From positions 189,448,311 through 189,512,310 of the forward strand of contig NC_072791.1 in assembly GCF_028583425.1 (NCBI RefSeq): DNA of 64,000 bases, given 5' to 3'. Below the pieces are notes generated by a model, which had not been told where the DNA came from, did not search any database, and worked only from the letters and a program-made list of their open reading frames with translations. Of the stretch, positions 1 to 11,307 are shown piece by piece. Source of the DNA: Eublepharis macularius (taxonomy: Eukaryota > Chordata > Lepidosauria > Squamata > Eublepharidae). How positions within the stretch are numbered: the stretch's first letter is position 1; the number at the start of each line of letters is the position of its first letter. The translations under genes were made by a program, and so were the position numbers.

Positions 1-1117
1 CTCATGCCAGGGAAAAGCCAATTCAAAAATTGTTGTTATCTTTACCTCTAGAACACATTTTAGGACTCAACAGTTTACCTCATACAGCGGTGAACACTGC
101 AAGTGTGACCAAGTTGAGACTACTCTAGGACACTAGACTGGAGTATCTGGTAATTCCCCAATGATTGAATCAAAATTTTCATCTTAGAGTTTTTATCTGT
201 AAATAGGAGCTGGAAATATTTGTTCTGCACAATTAAGCACATTATAAATCCATAAATCGGCTCACTCCCAGTCATGGTTGACTGTAGAGATTGCAGTTCG
301 AAAAAGGGGAAGAAAAACCTTCTTGTAAACAAATGTACATCAAAATTGCTCACTTGCACACTCATGTAAAACACATGTGTGTACATGCATCCCTGGTAGA
401 TTACATCAGTTCTGATGCGACCCAGAATCAACAGGTCGTACCAGGGCAGATTTAGTAAAAAATAGCTCATAAAATAGCCCTGGAAATGATGTAACTGACA
501 AGTGCACATCTCTGGCCTGCATCCTGGCCTGCCTCCTCCTCATTTCCCCTCTGCCTCCCCCTGCATGCCAGTTGAGTAGCAGTGGGGACAGAGGCAGGGG
601 GTCCCCTGTCATACCAGGGAACCTGGCAACCAGGCCTTGCTTTAAGTAGAACTAACTACTTCTTGCTGTATTCAACAGCAACAAACCCTCCAATGTTAGC
701 AGTCAGACCACTCCTCTTGCTGAGGGGCAGTTTATAGACATGCAATCATAAACACTCTTCTTCTTATAGCATAAGCATAAGGCACTGCCAGGCCTGAAAT
801 AAAATGCCAGACAGGCAAGAGTCTAGAAAACTATTTTAGAAGGGAGCCAGAGCAGCTGACTGACCCAAGAGAGGCACATAATTTAGGACAATGGGTCTTC
901 GAAGAACTAACTAATCTCATCCACAACCGGCCTCACTTCCCCTCACTCATTTACCCTGATTAAGCACTGCCTAATGCTATTCATCAAACCTGGTAGCTTT
1001 TCCCATCCAGTACTTGCAGGGTCGTTAAACACCATTTACACCTATAGTCCACCTCCAGTAAAACCATCAAGCCTCTTCCACCTCATTATCCACCTCCAGA
1101 AAACCTATCAAATTATT
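1..1117. other. intergenic, no gene seen
   Basis: No host exon or confident repeat is recognised here. The open frames are short and in unrelated phases, with no familiar protein motif. There is a pyrimidine-rich stretch near 515-570. This is probably intergenic DNA upstream of GALNT5. Confidence 0.5.
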
Positions 1118-1502
1118 GTTGGGGGGGGGCATGGACATCATCTCACTCAAGGGAGCATTTTGCCCTATATCTGGAGTCCGTAGTCACCAGTTTGTGTGTG
1201 TGTGCGCATTTGGATACATACATACACCCCCAAATCTGTTTGGGCCTCTTCTCCATGAAACGCTAGTCTTTTTGCTGCTGCCTCCATGGACTTGTTTCTT
1301 CAAGAATCGTTAACTATGGCCTTCCTCGAAACTGCTTTCTTTCCTATTCCTCCCTGATTTCCTTAGTTAGCCTTGTATGTATGTTGTGTGTGATTGTATG
1401 TTTGCCCTTTCATTTCTCTTTTAATTAAAAAAAACCCCTTTCCACTTGAACATCTGGTTGGTTTATTTTGACAGTTCACTTAAGGAAAAATCCCCATAAA
1501 CA
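1118..1502 (+). repeat. possible LTR remnant
   Basis: The segment starts TGTTGG after an AT-rich flank and ends ATAAACA. It has an AATTAAA-type polyadenylation signal near 1421, in the place expected for an LTR. Directly downstream comes TTGGTGGAGAATCCC, which resembles a tRNA primer-binding site. No protein-coding remnant of gag or pol was recognised downstream, and no target duplication was found. The assignment could be chance; a LINE or unrelated repeat end is the alternative. Confidence 0.3.
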
Positions 1503-2400
1503 TTGGTGGAGAATCCCAGATACCCCCTTTCATTCTGTCTTCTTTAAGCTAATTTCCCTGAACTAATTAGGAGACTGACTATTTGGATAACACCAATACA
1601 GGGCTGGAATTGTAGTTGGAAAAGTTGCTACAAGCACAAACACAAAATTATAAACTGAAATTTAAATTTATAAATATTTCTATTGTTTTCTGTTAACCTA
1701 ATGTAACCTGGCAGAATCCTAGCTCCATGAATCCCTCTCCTAAATTTTTCCAAGAAGATAACTGGGGATTTTCAGCATGTATACCTGAGACCCAAGTGTG
1801 ATACCTGAGACCCAAGCAACATTTATAAATACAGGATCTTCAGTAACCTTCAGAAGGGGTGTGCTGAAAAGAGGCATATCCTAACAGGTGGTGTCCAGTA
1901 CAGCAAAGAAAAGGAAGTCCAAAATATTCATTTCAGAACATGCATGCCCACATCTTCCAATGTGTGGTCTGCCATGACCTGTTGCTGTTGTGTTTCATGT
2001 TTTCTCTTTAGCTTGAGCCTCCATTCCCAGTTCCCTCAAATTAAGCCCCAGGCCTTCTCTCTACTACGCTGCAGGCACTGACTCATACTTTAAAGAATTA
2101 TGAACTCTTTTAAACAATGTCTTAACTACAATATAACTAAAAGCTTGAAAATCCCTTTCTTTTCTAGTACCTCCTAAAAGGGGAAATCCTAATTTGCAAC
2201 TTCTCCCTGCGAAGAAGTTAGCAGTTCTCTCAAACCAAACTCCAGGCCTTCTTTCTCCTGATGAGGGCTACAGTGACTGAAGGGTAGGATTCCCTAGGAC
2301 AGCAACCATAGCAGTGGACTGATGATGCTGACAGTGTTTTTTCAATACTGTTTTTCTCCTGCCATCTGCAGGATCAATGAGAAATAGCCAAGGGGCAAGG
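1503..2400. other. intergenic, no gene seen
   Basis: No recognisable gene. A short tandem duplication of about 22 bp lies near 1782-1817, where the phrase ATACCTGAGACCCAAG occurs twice. The rest is unassigned. Confidence 0.45.
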
Positions 2401-2444
2401 AATGTCACCAATAGGGTTCTTCCCTCTAGGAGAGGAGCGACATT

Positions 2445-2675
2445 ATTGCGCAGGGCCTAAGAGCACTCCTATGCCTTGCACTGGGCCAATTGGACCCCCT
2501 GCGCAATCATGTCACTCCTGGGAGTGACATTGTCATGCTACACCAGGAGTGCGCCCAGGAGGCCTGTTCCCCTGCCCCTGCCTCTGATGGCCAGGTGAGT
2601 GGTGGTGAGGGGTGGATGGTGGGAGCAGGGGATTTCCCTGCCCCCACCGGGGCACCTGGCAAGCCCTGGTCACCA
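2445..2675. repeat. GC-rich interspersed repeat fragment
   Basis: This GC-rich segment contains a CACTCCTGGGAGTGACATTG block that also occurs, slightly diverged, in the inverted-repeat element at 56,278-56,595 (CACTTCTGGGAGTGACGTTG). The shared block suggests the same repeat family. The ends are not defined here. Local open frames are GC-driven and match no known protein. Confidence 0.45.
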
Positions 2676-2739
2676 ATGCTAATTCTATGATTCAGTATGA
2701 ACTTAGGCAGATTGTGTGAGAGAGAGAAGGAAGGAATGA

Positions 2740-2990
2740 TCCAGTGCTTAGCTCTCATTGCCCTTTCTTATGTGCCCAGACCACCAAGACTCTGGGGTCA
2801 GGAAGGAATTTTCCTCCAGGTCAGATTGGCTCGGAATCCTGGAGGTTTTTTGCCTTTCTCTTGGCATTGAGGAGGGGTCCCTGGGCAAGTGGGGGGGGCG
2901 GTACCTGGGAATTTCCTGCATTCTGCAGGGGGTTAAACTAAACGATCTTTCGGTCCCCTTCAGCTCTGTGATTCTATAATTCAATAAAAT
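2740..2990 (+). mobile_element. CR1 LINE 3' end
   Basis: This is the 3' untranslated end of a CR1-type non-LTR retrotransposon. It shows the typical block GGTCAGGAAGGAATTTTCC, then a phrase equivalent to 'GGTTGGACTAGATGATCTT' (here GGTTAAACTAAACGATCTTT). It ends in the octamer-like tail GATTCTATAATTCAATA, the CR1 signature of short ATTCTATG-like repeats instead of poly(A). It is 5'-truncated, as most CR1 copies are, and no coding sequence remains. Confidence 0.8.
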
Positions 2991-2999
2991 CATAGCCAT

Positions 3000-4649
3000 A
3001 CTAAAGGGTGTGCCCTTGCAGTTGATAATACTTGATTAACTTGTTCCACAAACATTTGGTCCCTGGGTCAAGACTGATTGGAATTATTTCCCTGGCTTCT
3101 AAACTTCTTAATAGAAATAATTTACGATCTTAAAGGGAAAGTAACATAGGTTACACTTACTCAAGAAAAAGATAAATGTGGAGAATCTAACACAGAATCT
3201 AAGATCATAGTAACTAGGTATGTGGGGCGTACTCTCTAAATAACTAGATCAGGCAATCAATGAGCAATGGGCAACAGGGGCAACTGACCTAGACCCAGTC
3301 CTTGGGGGGCAATCACCCATGGATTTACCCCATCCCAAAGGAGGAGGGGAAAGAAGAACAGCAAGTGCCCATCACTGTTTGCAACTGCCCCATCTGGGGG
3401 TCTGGCAGCTGGCTTCTGGCAGCAACTGTGGCTCCTGCTGACCTCACACAGGGATGGCGTAAGGGCCACCCTTTGCTTGACCTCTGCAAGGGGGAGCAGT
3501 GATGGGATGGCACTGATTCTGGCACCCCATTCTGGTCTTTTGTCCACGGCCCCCAGATTACTAAGATCACCTCTGAGCCCAAGGCCACTCAAAAAGCCAT
3601 TCCTGCTCCTGCAGAGACTGATTGCCAAGTACCTCTTTACATGGCTTTCATTTAGGCCCAGCACAGCCTTTTTGAGTCTGCTCAAAACAAAAGATGGATA
3701 TGATTTGTACGTGTTTTAGTGACATCTGATTAGCTACCCCTAAATTGTTGTTCACTGACCAGTCAGGGCTGTGCCTCACCTTAGCTTTGCAGGTGTTAGA
3801 ATAGAGACAACCCAGCATGCCTGGAGACTGGGCTGTGTGTGTGTGTGTGCTATTTTTCCCTTTAAATTAGGAGCAGACTCAGTATTTGTGTGATGCCTCT
3901 CTTTGATCTAGAAGCTTCTAATGCCTCCTTCCCTTTCTGTGCCTTTGTTCTCTCTGTCTTTCTGGTCTTACAAGAAGCAAGATGCTTTCTGCAAAAGCAC
4001 TCCTGTGCAAACTTTCAATAGGCACATTGGTACTCCCATTCACGTGCAGCTGGATTAGATGTCCACTTGTAATAGGGAATAGTGTGATTTAGATTAGGCT
4101 TCTATTTTTCTTCTGCCGCTACAAATGATTGTGCAATTTTCCTGCAATAACTAACAAATATCCCCAGTAGCAGGCACTGATGCTGGGCAATCCAGGGACC
4201 CTTTCCCATGAGATCCCTCTGTCAGAAGCCAGCCTTGCACCCAGTCAACCATGATTCCTCCTGTCAGGTGCTTGGGCTACAAGGAGCAGCACAAACCAAA
4301 GAAGCCTGCATGTCTGAACTACAAGGATTAGAAATAAGGAGGTGACTTCTCCGATTCCTGCAGTCCCACAGAACTGTATAGCAAGTGCTCTGACCCTTGC
4401 CGTACAAGGCACTTCCTTATAGCTACCTGATTTGCATTTCTGGATGTCATGTTTCCAGACACAGCTGTAACATATCTTTGTCTACTTCTTTTCAATGTAA
4501 CATGAGACATTGCGCAGTCCCTTTCTGTTGTTGCTGTATTGCAATTTAATCATTCTGCCAAAAAAAAAAGTTTTAGAAACTTTAGAACCTTGTGGGCTGT
4601 TGTTACAGTGTTATGCCTCTGTCCCTGTCTTCTGCATGTTCAACACCTT
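3000..4649. other. intergenic, no gene seen
   Basis: No exon or clear repeat is recognised. A short TG run sits near 3833-3850, and several overlapping short open frames occur on both strands near 3257-3719. None has a familiar domain. Confidence 0.45.
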
Positions 4650-4821
4650 GGCCATTTCCATACTTCCTTTAAAAAGCAGCAGGCTCCCGAAACGCTGGCG
4701 GCTTCTTCGCGCAATGTTTTCTTTAAAATGAATGCAGGGCGTTTTTTCAGCTCATATCGCGCGAAGAAGCCGTCAGCGTTCCAGGAGCCTGCTGCCATTT
4801 TAAGGCAGTGTGGAAATGGCC
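4650..4821. mobile_element. foldback MITE-like element
   Basis: The two arms are long imperfect inverted repeats. The left arm begins GGCCATTTCCATACTTCCTT and continues through a GCAGCAGGCTCC block to CTTCTTCGCGC; the right arm mirrors it and ends GTGGAAATGGCC. The arms of roughly 60 bp flank a short spacer of about 50 bp. It is non-coding and unusually CpG-rich for its surroundings. No clear target duplication was seen, so the superfamily is unassigned. Confidence 0.65.
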
Positions 4822-6867
4822 CTGCTTACAGTCTGACAGTTTGGTATTCAGTGGGTGGATATAGCCTCTTCTTCCCTCCTGTGAAGCAGATATGGTAAAA
4901 CATGGCGCCTATTTATTTCCATGTGACACCAGTTTATAGAGCTGGCTTCAGCAGCACACTTTATATGTTAGAAAGAGGGGAGGTAGTAGAAAAATATTGA
5001 GAAATATTGAGATACAGAGTTTATATTGGCAATAACTGTAGAGGTTTAGAATGTACAAATATGAATGTTACCACTTTGGGGAATAGTGTTACCAACGGTT
5101 TAAAGTTCTCTAACATGACGATGCCACAATCCAATGGGTGAGCAAGGAGGCATGTATCACACAATGTAAATCACATAAGACTTTCCACTTTCCTCAGCGA
5201 TGCAGTACTTTATTGACATTTAGAAAGGATAAATGTTCGATTTAAATTAATCCAGCAGAGCTAGGTCCAGTTTGCAGAAGGTTGTTTTGACAAAACGGCA
5301 TAACACCCACAAAAAGTCTTGTTAAAAAGACATGGCTGGATTCTCATCTGGGTACCTCTGCCTATCAAGTATTATTTTGTTAACTCTCAGTTCAAAGATT
5401 ACTGCTATGAATAAAAATAAAACAACATAACTTATCATGTAGTTCCATTAAATCGAAGTGTTAACAACTGGCAAACATTTTTAAATACCATTTGATCAGA
5501 TTTGCATTTTATCATCTTGGTATTTTTGACACACTTTTGGGCATCAACACCCACCAAAAATTTACTATTTTTATAGTTCTTTTTACCTGTGAATAGTTGC
5601 TGGATTTTTTTGTTAAATCAACATCTAATAGCTACCAAAGTGTTAGTCCTTACAGATATGTGGATATGTGGGAGAATATGTGGAAGGCCTTCTAATATTC
5701 TATCCTAAATACAGACTAATTTATACTAATGGTATGAGATAAGGTTTAGGCCTCTAGTTTTTATGTTGTGTGTTGCAATTAAGAAATTATCTTGCTTCCA
5801 GTTCTTTCCTGACTTACAGAGAACTAACAGATGTATTTTGATTAGAGGTGCCACAAAAACATGGTGAACATGTTCAGCAGGAAAACATACTGCTTTTGAC
5901 TGGTCTGGTCATTCGTAAACCAAGCCATAGATCTCATCGTCTCACTGCCATCTGATTCAAACAGCTGCCAAACTATTTTTGTGGCTGTGCAGTAACTATA
6001 GTGGTGGTATTTCCCTTCCCTCTGCCTTGCAGCTGCAGTTACCTCTACACAGTCAGTGAAATTGCTTCTCTCCCATGTCAGAGAATTAACATGCAGTGCA
6101 AGGAGTCTATGACTTTCATAAAACTATGTGAAATGCATGTGTGTCAACAACATCAATAACACAGACTTAAATGAACACTAAAATGGTAAGCCTCTTTTTA
6201 AAAAAAAGTAACCATGTTTTATAATCACTGGCTGACTGATATGAGGATTTGCCTGCCACATGTTGGGCTGCAACAACAGGTCTGGGAGTGGGGAACTCAG
6301 ACTACTATTGGCTATTCAAGAACAGTCATGCATGAGATCCTTCCAACTGGACAGTCCTGGCTGCTTTAATACAGTTTTAAGCCTGTCAAACAGATTCAAG
6401 CTGTTCATGAACAACAAAACTGCTTGACAAAGAACTCCCTGCTTGTGACAGTGAGCAAAACCAGCAGGTGTTTGAGCATCTTTAACTGCCAAAACATAGT
6501 CACACGGGCCTTTTATCTTTATTTACCAGGGATGGTTCCTATTTGGGAGTACTATCTAACCCTGAAATATCACTGTCGTCATTTTGCCTTTGAGGATATT
6601 ATGGAGACACTATTTAAAACTATTGTTAGTCTACAAATTAGTTTTTGTTTGTTTTGTAGCATTTTTAAACCATCTTAAAACCACAATAAATGCAATAAAA
6701 AGATACTATGTTGCATAATATGAATGTCTGTCAGAGTTGCTTTTGCTTATGCTCTGTTTCAGCATTTCTTCAACTCAGTATAGGATTTCTGCAGGTTTAA
6801 ATCTTTGCAGATTTGCATTAATGTACCCTATTACATTGTTTATTGAAATGTCTTTGAAATTGATTGA
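4822..6867. other. AT-rich intergenic stretch
   Basis: Mostly AT-rich sequence with no recognised exon, repeat or RNA gene. Short open frames such as 6424-6678 have no familiar motif. Confidence 0.45.
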
Positions 6868-6930
6868 ACCAACTTACACTTATAATCTGCCTTGAGTCTC
6901 AGTGAGAAAGGCGGACTATAAATAATGTAA

Positions 6931-6934
<4 letters not shown>
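6868..6934 (+). mobile_element. SINE/LINE 3' tail
   Basis: The block CTGCCTTGAGTCTCAGTGAG followed by AAAGGCGGACTATAAATAAT is the shared 3' end of a tRNA-type SINE and its LINE partner. A related tail occurs at 55,747-55,833. Only the 3' part is present, and it runs directly into a TG microsatellite. Confidence 0.6.

Positions 6935-6964
<30 letters not shown>
6935..6964 (+). repeat. (TG)n microsatellite
   Basis: About 15 uninterrupted TG units follow the SINE-type tail. The microsatellite probably grew from the simple-sequence end of that retroposon. Confidence 0.9.
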
Positions 6965-6966
<2 letters not shown>

Positions 6967-7111
6967 ACATACATACTATGTTGGCATGCATGAGAGAGTA
7001 TGAGTACATCATTGATTCCCTTTCAGCTGCCTGTCTAGACAATGTTGCTGAATGCATTTGACTTACTTTTATTCTGTAATAGCTACTGTCATATCTATTG
7101 TGTTAGAATAT

Positions 7112-7618
7112 GGCTGAATCCACACTTCCTTTTTGTTTCCGCGCCTTTTTCGCAAGCAGCGTGCTATTCATGCAGATACTCACACACTTTCCCATTCCGC
7201 GTGTTCCCCGCCATCACTGCTCCACTATTGCGCCTTCCCTCAAAACCACGTGATATTGGCGGAAATCCATTTTCTCCCCTTTTTTTCCACAGTGCATAAA
7301 GGTCGGTATACCGGTAAACCAACGGTAGTGACCAGTGGTTTGTGCGGGAAAAGAAACGGTCACCAGAGTCAAGATATCGGTGTACTGGATAATTGACCCT
7401 TTAAAAAAAAAAACGGAAGTGACAAGTGCCGTCAATTCTGACGGCGGAGGATGGAACCGCCCACTATGACGCTTTACTCAGTGGCGTGTGGAGAACTGAT
7501 TGCACCATAAAGACGCAATGGAAGGGTGAATGTGAAGGTGCACAGCATGGTAGCGGAATGAACCCAATTGCCACGACTGCGCAAGATAAGCGGATGGTGA
7601 GTGAGTGTGGATTCGGCC
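7112..7618. mobile_element. short DNA transposon, TIR GGCYGAATCCACAC
   Basis: The left end is GGCTGAATCCACAC and the right end is GTGTGGATTCGGCC, which gives 14-bp terminal inverted repeats with one mismatch. The 507-bp interior is CpG-rich compared with its flanks and encodes no transposase, so this is a non-autonomous element. TAT flanks both ends, but a longer target duplication is not clear. The layout resembles the element at 17,870-18,521, whose ends also read towards CACAC. Confidence 0.7.
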
Positions 7619-8681
7619 TATATATTCTAGGTTTTTTTTTTTAAAAAAGAAAAGAAAATAAGTTAAGTTTACTCATATACTCTGATCCAGAAACCAGTTC
7701 AGGACTGGACACGTTCTTCCAGAGTAAATTAATTCAGTGCACATCTGTGCTTGAACAAAAGGCAATGGGTTTGGGGTGGTGCTCAGGCAGTGATCCTTAG
7801 TATAGGGCTGTTCGAACTGTAAAGTGTACAAGAAAATCCCTATTTCATCTCTGAAAAGTTGAATGTTGTGTAGTCAGATGCGAAGAGTTGCAGGAACACC
7901 TAGCTGTGACTAAAGGGACCTCAGATGTCAAATAAAAATGGTGTTATTGCTCTTAATAACAAATCCCCAACCCAGAACTGGAAAAGAAAAACATGCAATA
8001 GTTCAAGGATGCCAAATAGATCTGCATCACTCTTGGGTATTGTAATGTCTTTGCACAAAGTTCTTCTAGCAAACAGAGTCCCTTACACATTGTCCATTGG
8101 TAAATACAGTCAATCATGGAGGCCCAAGTTCCTTTCTGTGAATGAATGCCTTCACTTCAGCAGGAAGGTGAAATATTAGTAACTCGTTGCATTCCTCTTG
8201 CTAAATAGCATTCTGCCGCCCAGTCTGGTTTCTCTTCCAATCTGAAGTTGAATCAGTCCCATATACATGAAATATTCCATCCCATAAACATAACAACAGT
8301 CACATAGTCTTTATTCAGACAAAAGGAATTAAGTGATACAAGATGAAAGCAACAAGGAAAACTATGAACATATGCAACCCTGAAACATTTGAAAACAGAA
8401 AATAAGAATAATGCTGCTACGTGTATGCCAGGACAAATGTGTGGACTAAGAAAATTCTGGCTTATTCAAAAAAGTGAAATCCTATTCCAGAAACAGTAAT
8501 GCCCCATTGAAATGTTGTGAATATATTGGGATTTGATAGTGAATTATTTTTTGCCCCAGATAGTTGCCATAGACCCCTAGGATCACCAGGACAGCTAAGA
8601 AATCTGAATTAATTCTAAAGGCTATTTTAGGATGGATTACTGGAGATGCACACACAGTCCAAATATTATTACTCTGAAGAC
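7619..8681. other. intergenic, no gene seen
   Basis: No recognisable exon, RNA gene or repeat end. Short open frames here have no known motif. Confidence 0.4.
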
Positions 8682-8910
8682 GATTGGTGGTTAGAGTGTC
8701 AGGCTATGATCTGGGATATCCAGGTGTGAATCTCCACTCTGCCATGGTAACTCAATGGGTGATCTTGGGTCAGTCATACAACCTCAGCCTAACCTACTTT
8801 GCAGGGTTGTTCTAAGGATAAAATGTAGGTGAGAACAACAATGCAAGCTGTTTTGGGCTCCCATTATGGAGAAAGGTGAGGTATAAATGAAATAAATAAA
8901 AAATATTTAT
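8682..8910 (+). mobile_element. tRNA-derived SINE (sense)
   Basis: The tRNA-like head carries a B-box-like stretch (GGTGTGAATCTCCACTCTGCC). It is followed by the conserved squamate SINE body: CTCAGCCTAACCTACTTTGC, GGGTTGTT, GGATAAAATG, and then GAGAAAGGTGAGGTATAAATG. The tail is (AAAT)n-like. This is nearly full length for the family, at about 230 bp. The same family appears at 21,266-23,248, 26,441-26,656, 43,438-43,662 and 49,801-49,950. Confidence 0.85.
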
Positions 8911-9240
8911 GACATTTGAGGGTGGTCAAAAACTTTTCAATCTGAAAAGGACTCTTGTGTTTTAGAGTTCACTTCCTCACCCCACATGTAGCAACAAGGA
9001 GGGACAATGTGGCTCATAGGACTATCATCCAATCAACACAACTGCACCATAAAGAGATCTGTAATTTCTTAATGGGTTGAAGTGTTCTCAATATTTCTTT
9101 TAGACCTAACAGCTGCTGGCTTAGAGAACGCTGTCCAAGGAACTGGATAGAGAGCAAAAGGAATCTTAAGTTCCCAAACTAAAGTGCAAGTGGGACCTGG
9201 AAAGCTTTTCTAGAGGCCCAGACCTTCTCATGTCCTTGTC

Positions 9241-9437
9241 CTAGCCAATTCCTGTTCTCTTGGCAAGATTTTCACAGGGTAAGCTTTCGTGAGTCAGAGC
9301 TCCCTTCTTCAAACAGGAGTAGGAATGTAGATGCTTTATATCCCAGCCAAAGTTGGGTAAGGTGTTATAAGGGAGTGTATCAGAATGTAAAGGTACAGAG
9401 CAGCTGATTAGTGCAGAAATTAGAATATGTAGACTCA
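9241..9437 (-). mobile_element. Penelope-like element 3' tail, left part
   Basis: Read on the minus strand, this is the 3' end of a PLE. It carries the phrase CACTAATCAGCTGCTCTGTA, then GGGATATAAAG, then a hairpin block (GGGAGCTCTGACTCACGAAAGC). The same order occurs on the + strand at 10,790-10,925 downstream of PLE coding sequence. The copy is split by the foldback element at 9438-10,012 and resumes at 10,013. Confidence 0.75.
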
Positions 9438-10012
9438 AAACAGACGTGACAAAATACCTAGGTTCAGCTCGTGTTCTCTTACCTCAAGGTTTTTCGGGAA
9501 GTGTAGGCGTCCTTGCAGCTTAAAGTTTAGCATTTACAGAGCAGCAGGGAGGGAAGTGCAGGTGTCCTTGCAGCTTAAAGTTTAGCATTTACAGTGCAGG
9601 CGTCCTTGCAGCTTAAAGTTTAGCATTTACAGAGCAGCAGGGAGGGAAGTGCAGGCGTGGGGCACCTTTCCTCCAGCTCTAAAGGTGCATCGCGGCATTT
9701 TCCCTTCCCCTCACCTGGCCTGGCCCTGCAGAGCAACGCCTGGCTGCACAGGGAGACTTTAAGCTGCAAGGACGCCCGCACTTCCCTCCCTGCTGCTCTG
9801 TAAATGCTAAACTTTAAGCTGCAAGGATGCCCACACTTCCCTCCCTGCTGCTCTGTAAATGCTAAACTTTAAGCTGCAAGGACACCTGCACTTCCCTCCC
9901 TGCTGCTCTGTAAATGCTAAACTTTACGCTGCAAGGACACCTACACTTCCCGACAAACCTTGAGGTAAGAGAACACAAGTTGAATCTAGGTATTTTGTCT
10001 CGTTTGTTTCGG
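9438..10012. mobile_element. foldback element with internal arrays
   Basis: The two ends are long inverted repeats: the left contains GACAAAATACCTAGGTTCAG and CTCTTACCTCAAGG, and the right carries the reverse complements (9961-10,002). Inside each arm is a tandem array of a unit of about 60 bp containing GCAGCTTAAAGTTTAGCATT and AGAGCAGCAGGGAGGGAAG. There are about three units on the left (9500-9655) and between three and four, inverted, on the right (9757-9950). A GC-rich spacer separates the arms. CTCA flanks both ends (9434-9437 and 10,013-10,016), which suggests a 4-bp target duplication. No transposase is encoded. Confidence 0.75.
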
Positions 10013-10203
10013 CTCATAGTAAGATAAGAATCCCCAGTTCAGTAGAGGGGGGGGGGGCGGTCCATTGTTCTGAATTTGTGAATAAACTCCATTTCAGCAA
10101 TCTCACATTGTATTCTCCCCTTGAAGTTTCTCTGGGTGAGGACAGCCACTTTTAGATCAGCAATGGAATGTCCTGGAAGATTAAAATGTTCTCGGATTTA
10201 TTT
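10013..10203 (-). pseudogene. Penelope-like element, antisense coding remnant
   Basis: This is the second part of the minus-strand PLE split by the foldback element. Reverse translation of 10,075-10,203 gives EHFNLPGHSI-type sequence, the region just C-terminal to the PLE GIY-YIG endonuclease. Comparable sequence occurs on the minus strand at 53,469-53,672. The open frame is broken and non-functional. At about 10,204 it abuts a second PLE piece of opposite orientation, giving a head-to-head pair. Confidence 0.7.
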
Positions 10204-10990
10204 TTGTTGGACAATGATGCTTTTCTCTCACAAGCATTGGAAGGCAAACCTTTTCTTGCCCACAGAGAACCCCCTAACCTTAAATAACTTCTCAATCATA
10301 ATAATGTACTTGCCAAGTGCCAACATTGACATGGACTCTGGGACCACCACCTGCAATAAACCTTGATGCCATCTCTGTCCCCATATTTGCTCCAACAGCA
10401 TATCGCTGGATCTAACAACACCAGTTATACCATCTCAAGATCATTAACTTATTCATCTTCCAATGTTATATATGCTATCAAGTGTCAGCAATGCCCTGTT
10501 ACTCTCTACATTGGACAAACAGGTCAGTCCCCACGCAAAAGAATAAATGGACATAAATTTGACATTAGAAATCATAGCACTCAAAAACCAGTGAGAGATC
10601 ATTTTTTCATCTTCCAAGACATTCCATTGCTAACCCAAAAGTGGCTGTCCTCCAACAGAGAAACTTTAAGGGGAGATTACAACGTGAGATTGCTGAAGTG
10701 GAGTTCATTCACAAATTCAGAACAATGGACACACACACACACACCAGGACTGAACAGAGATAGGATTCTTATCTCACTACAGATGCTAATTACTGTTCTA
10801 ATCAGCTGCATTGTACCTTTACATCCTGATGCTCTTCCTTTAGCTGGGATATAAAGGCTCAAGGAATTCCATTCCTACTGGTGTCTGAAGAAAGGAGCCC
10901 TGACTCTTGAAAGCTTACACTCTGAAAAATTTGTTGGTCTCTAATGTGCCATGGGACAAAAATCCTATTGTTCTACAGGGCTCGCCACCT
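10204..10990 (+). pseudogene. Penelope-like element, GIY-YIG region and 3' end
   Basis: This is the 3' part of a PLE retroelement. The largest open piece is 10,363-10,854. It carries the GIY-YIG endonuclease signature typical of PLEs: NVIYAIKCQQCP, then TLYIGQTGQSPRKRINGHKF, then a partner PVRDHFF block. Upstream, in other frames and interrupted by stops, are a CNKP..CHLCPHIC-type cysteine motif and IIIMYLPSA-like residues, so at least one frameshift is present. Downstream lie a stem-loop block and TTTGTTGGTCTCTAATGTGCC, the conserved 3' end. The reverse transcriptase domain is missing; the copy is truncated and dead. Confidence 0.8.
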
Positions 10991-11299
10991 AACTATTCTC
11001 TTGGCTGGTCTGTCTACTCATCTTGCCATGCTTCCATGTTTTGGTCCAAGTTAAGTGATAACACACAAAATCAATTTCCCCTTGCTCTCCTGAAAGGCAC
11101 AGATTAAGAATCTGTTACTTTACAAACTCACTTCCTAACTTGGGGTGCTGAGTTAATGCTTTTGTAGCTCAGAGGATGAGCATCCTTCAGAGCTGCTTCA
11201 GAGCTTCCTATCAGCCAAATTTCTCTCTGTTATAAATGATAAATCAAAGAATTTCCCCTGCCACCTTCTTCCTCCTCACTTCAGTTTAAACAGCCATCT
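10991..11299. other. intergenic, no gene seen
   Basis: Nothing recognised between the PLE remnant and the next hAT-like element. Confidence 0.4.
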
Positions 11300-11307
11300 G
11301 TCCTGAT

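Noticed and set aside
8682..8910. tRNA gene inside the SINE head
   Set aside because: The tRNA-like part is followed by the SINE body and tail; no complete cloverleaf is evident.
9500..9950. CRISPR-like array
   Set aside because: The repeats are direct tandem units without unique spacers, inside inverted arms of a eukaryotic transposable element.
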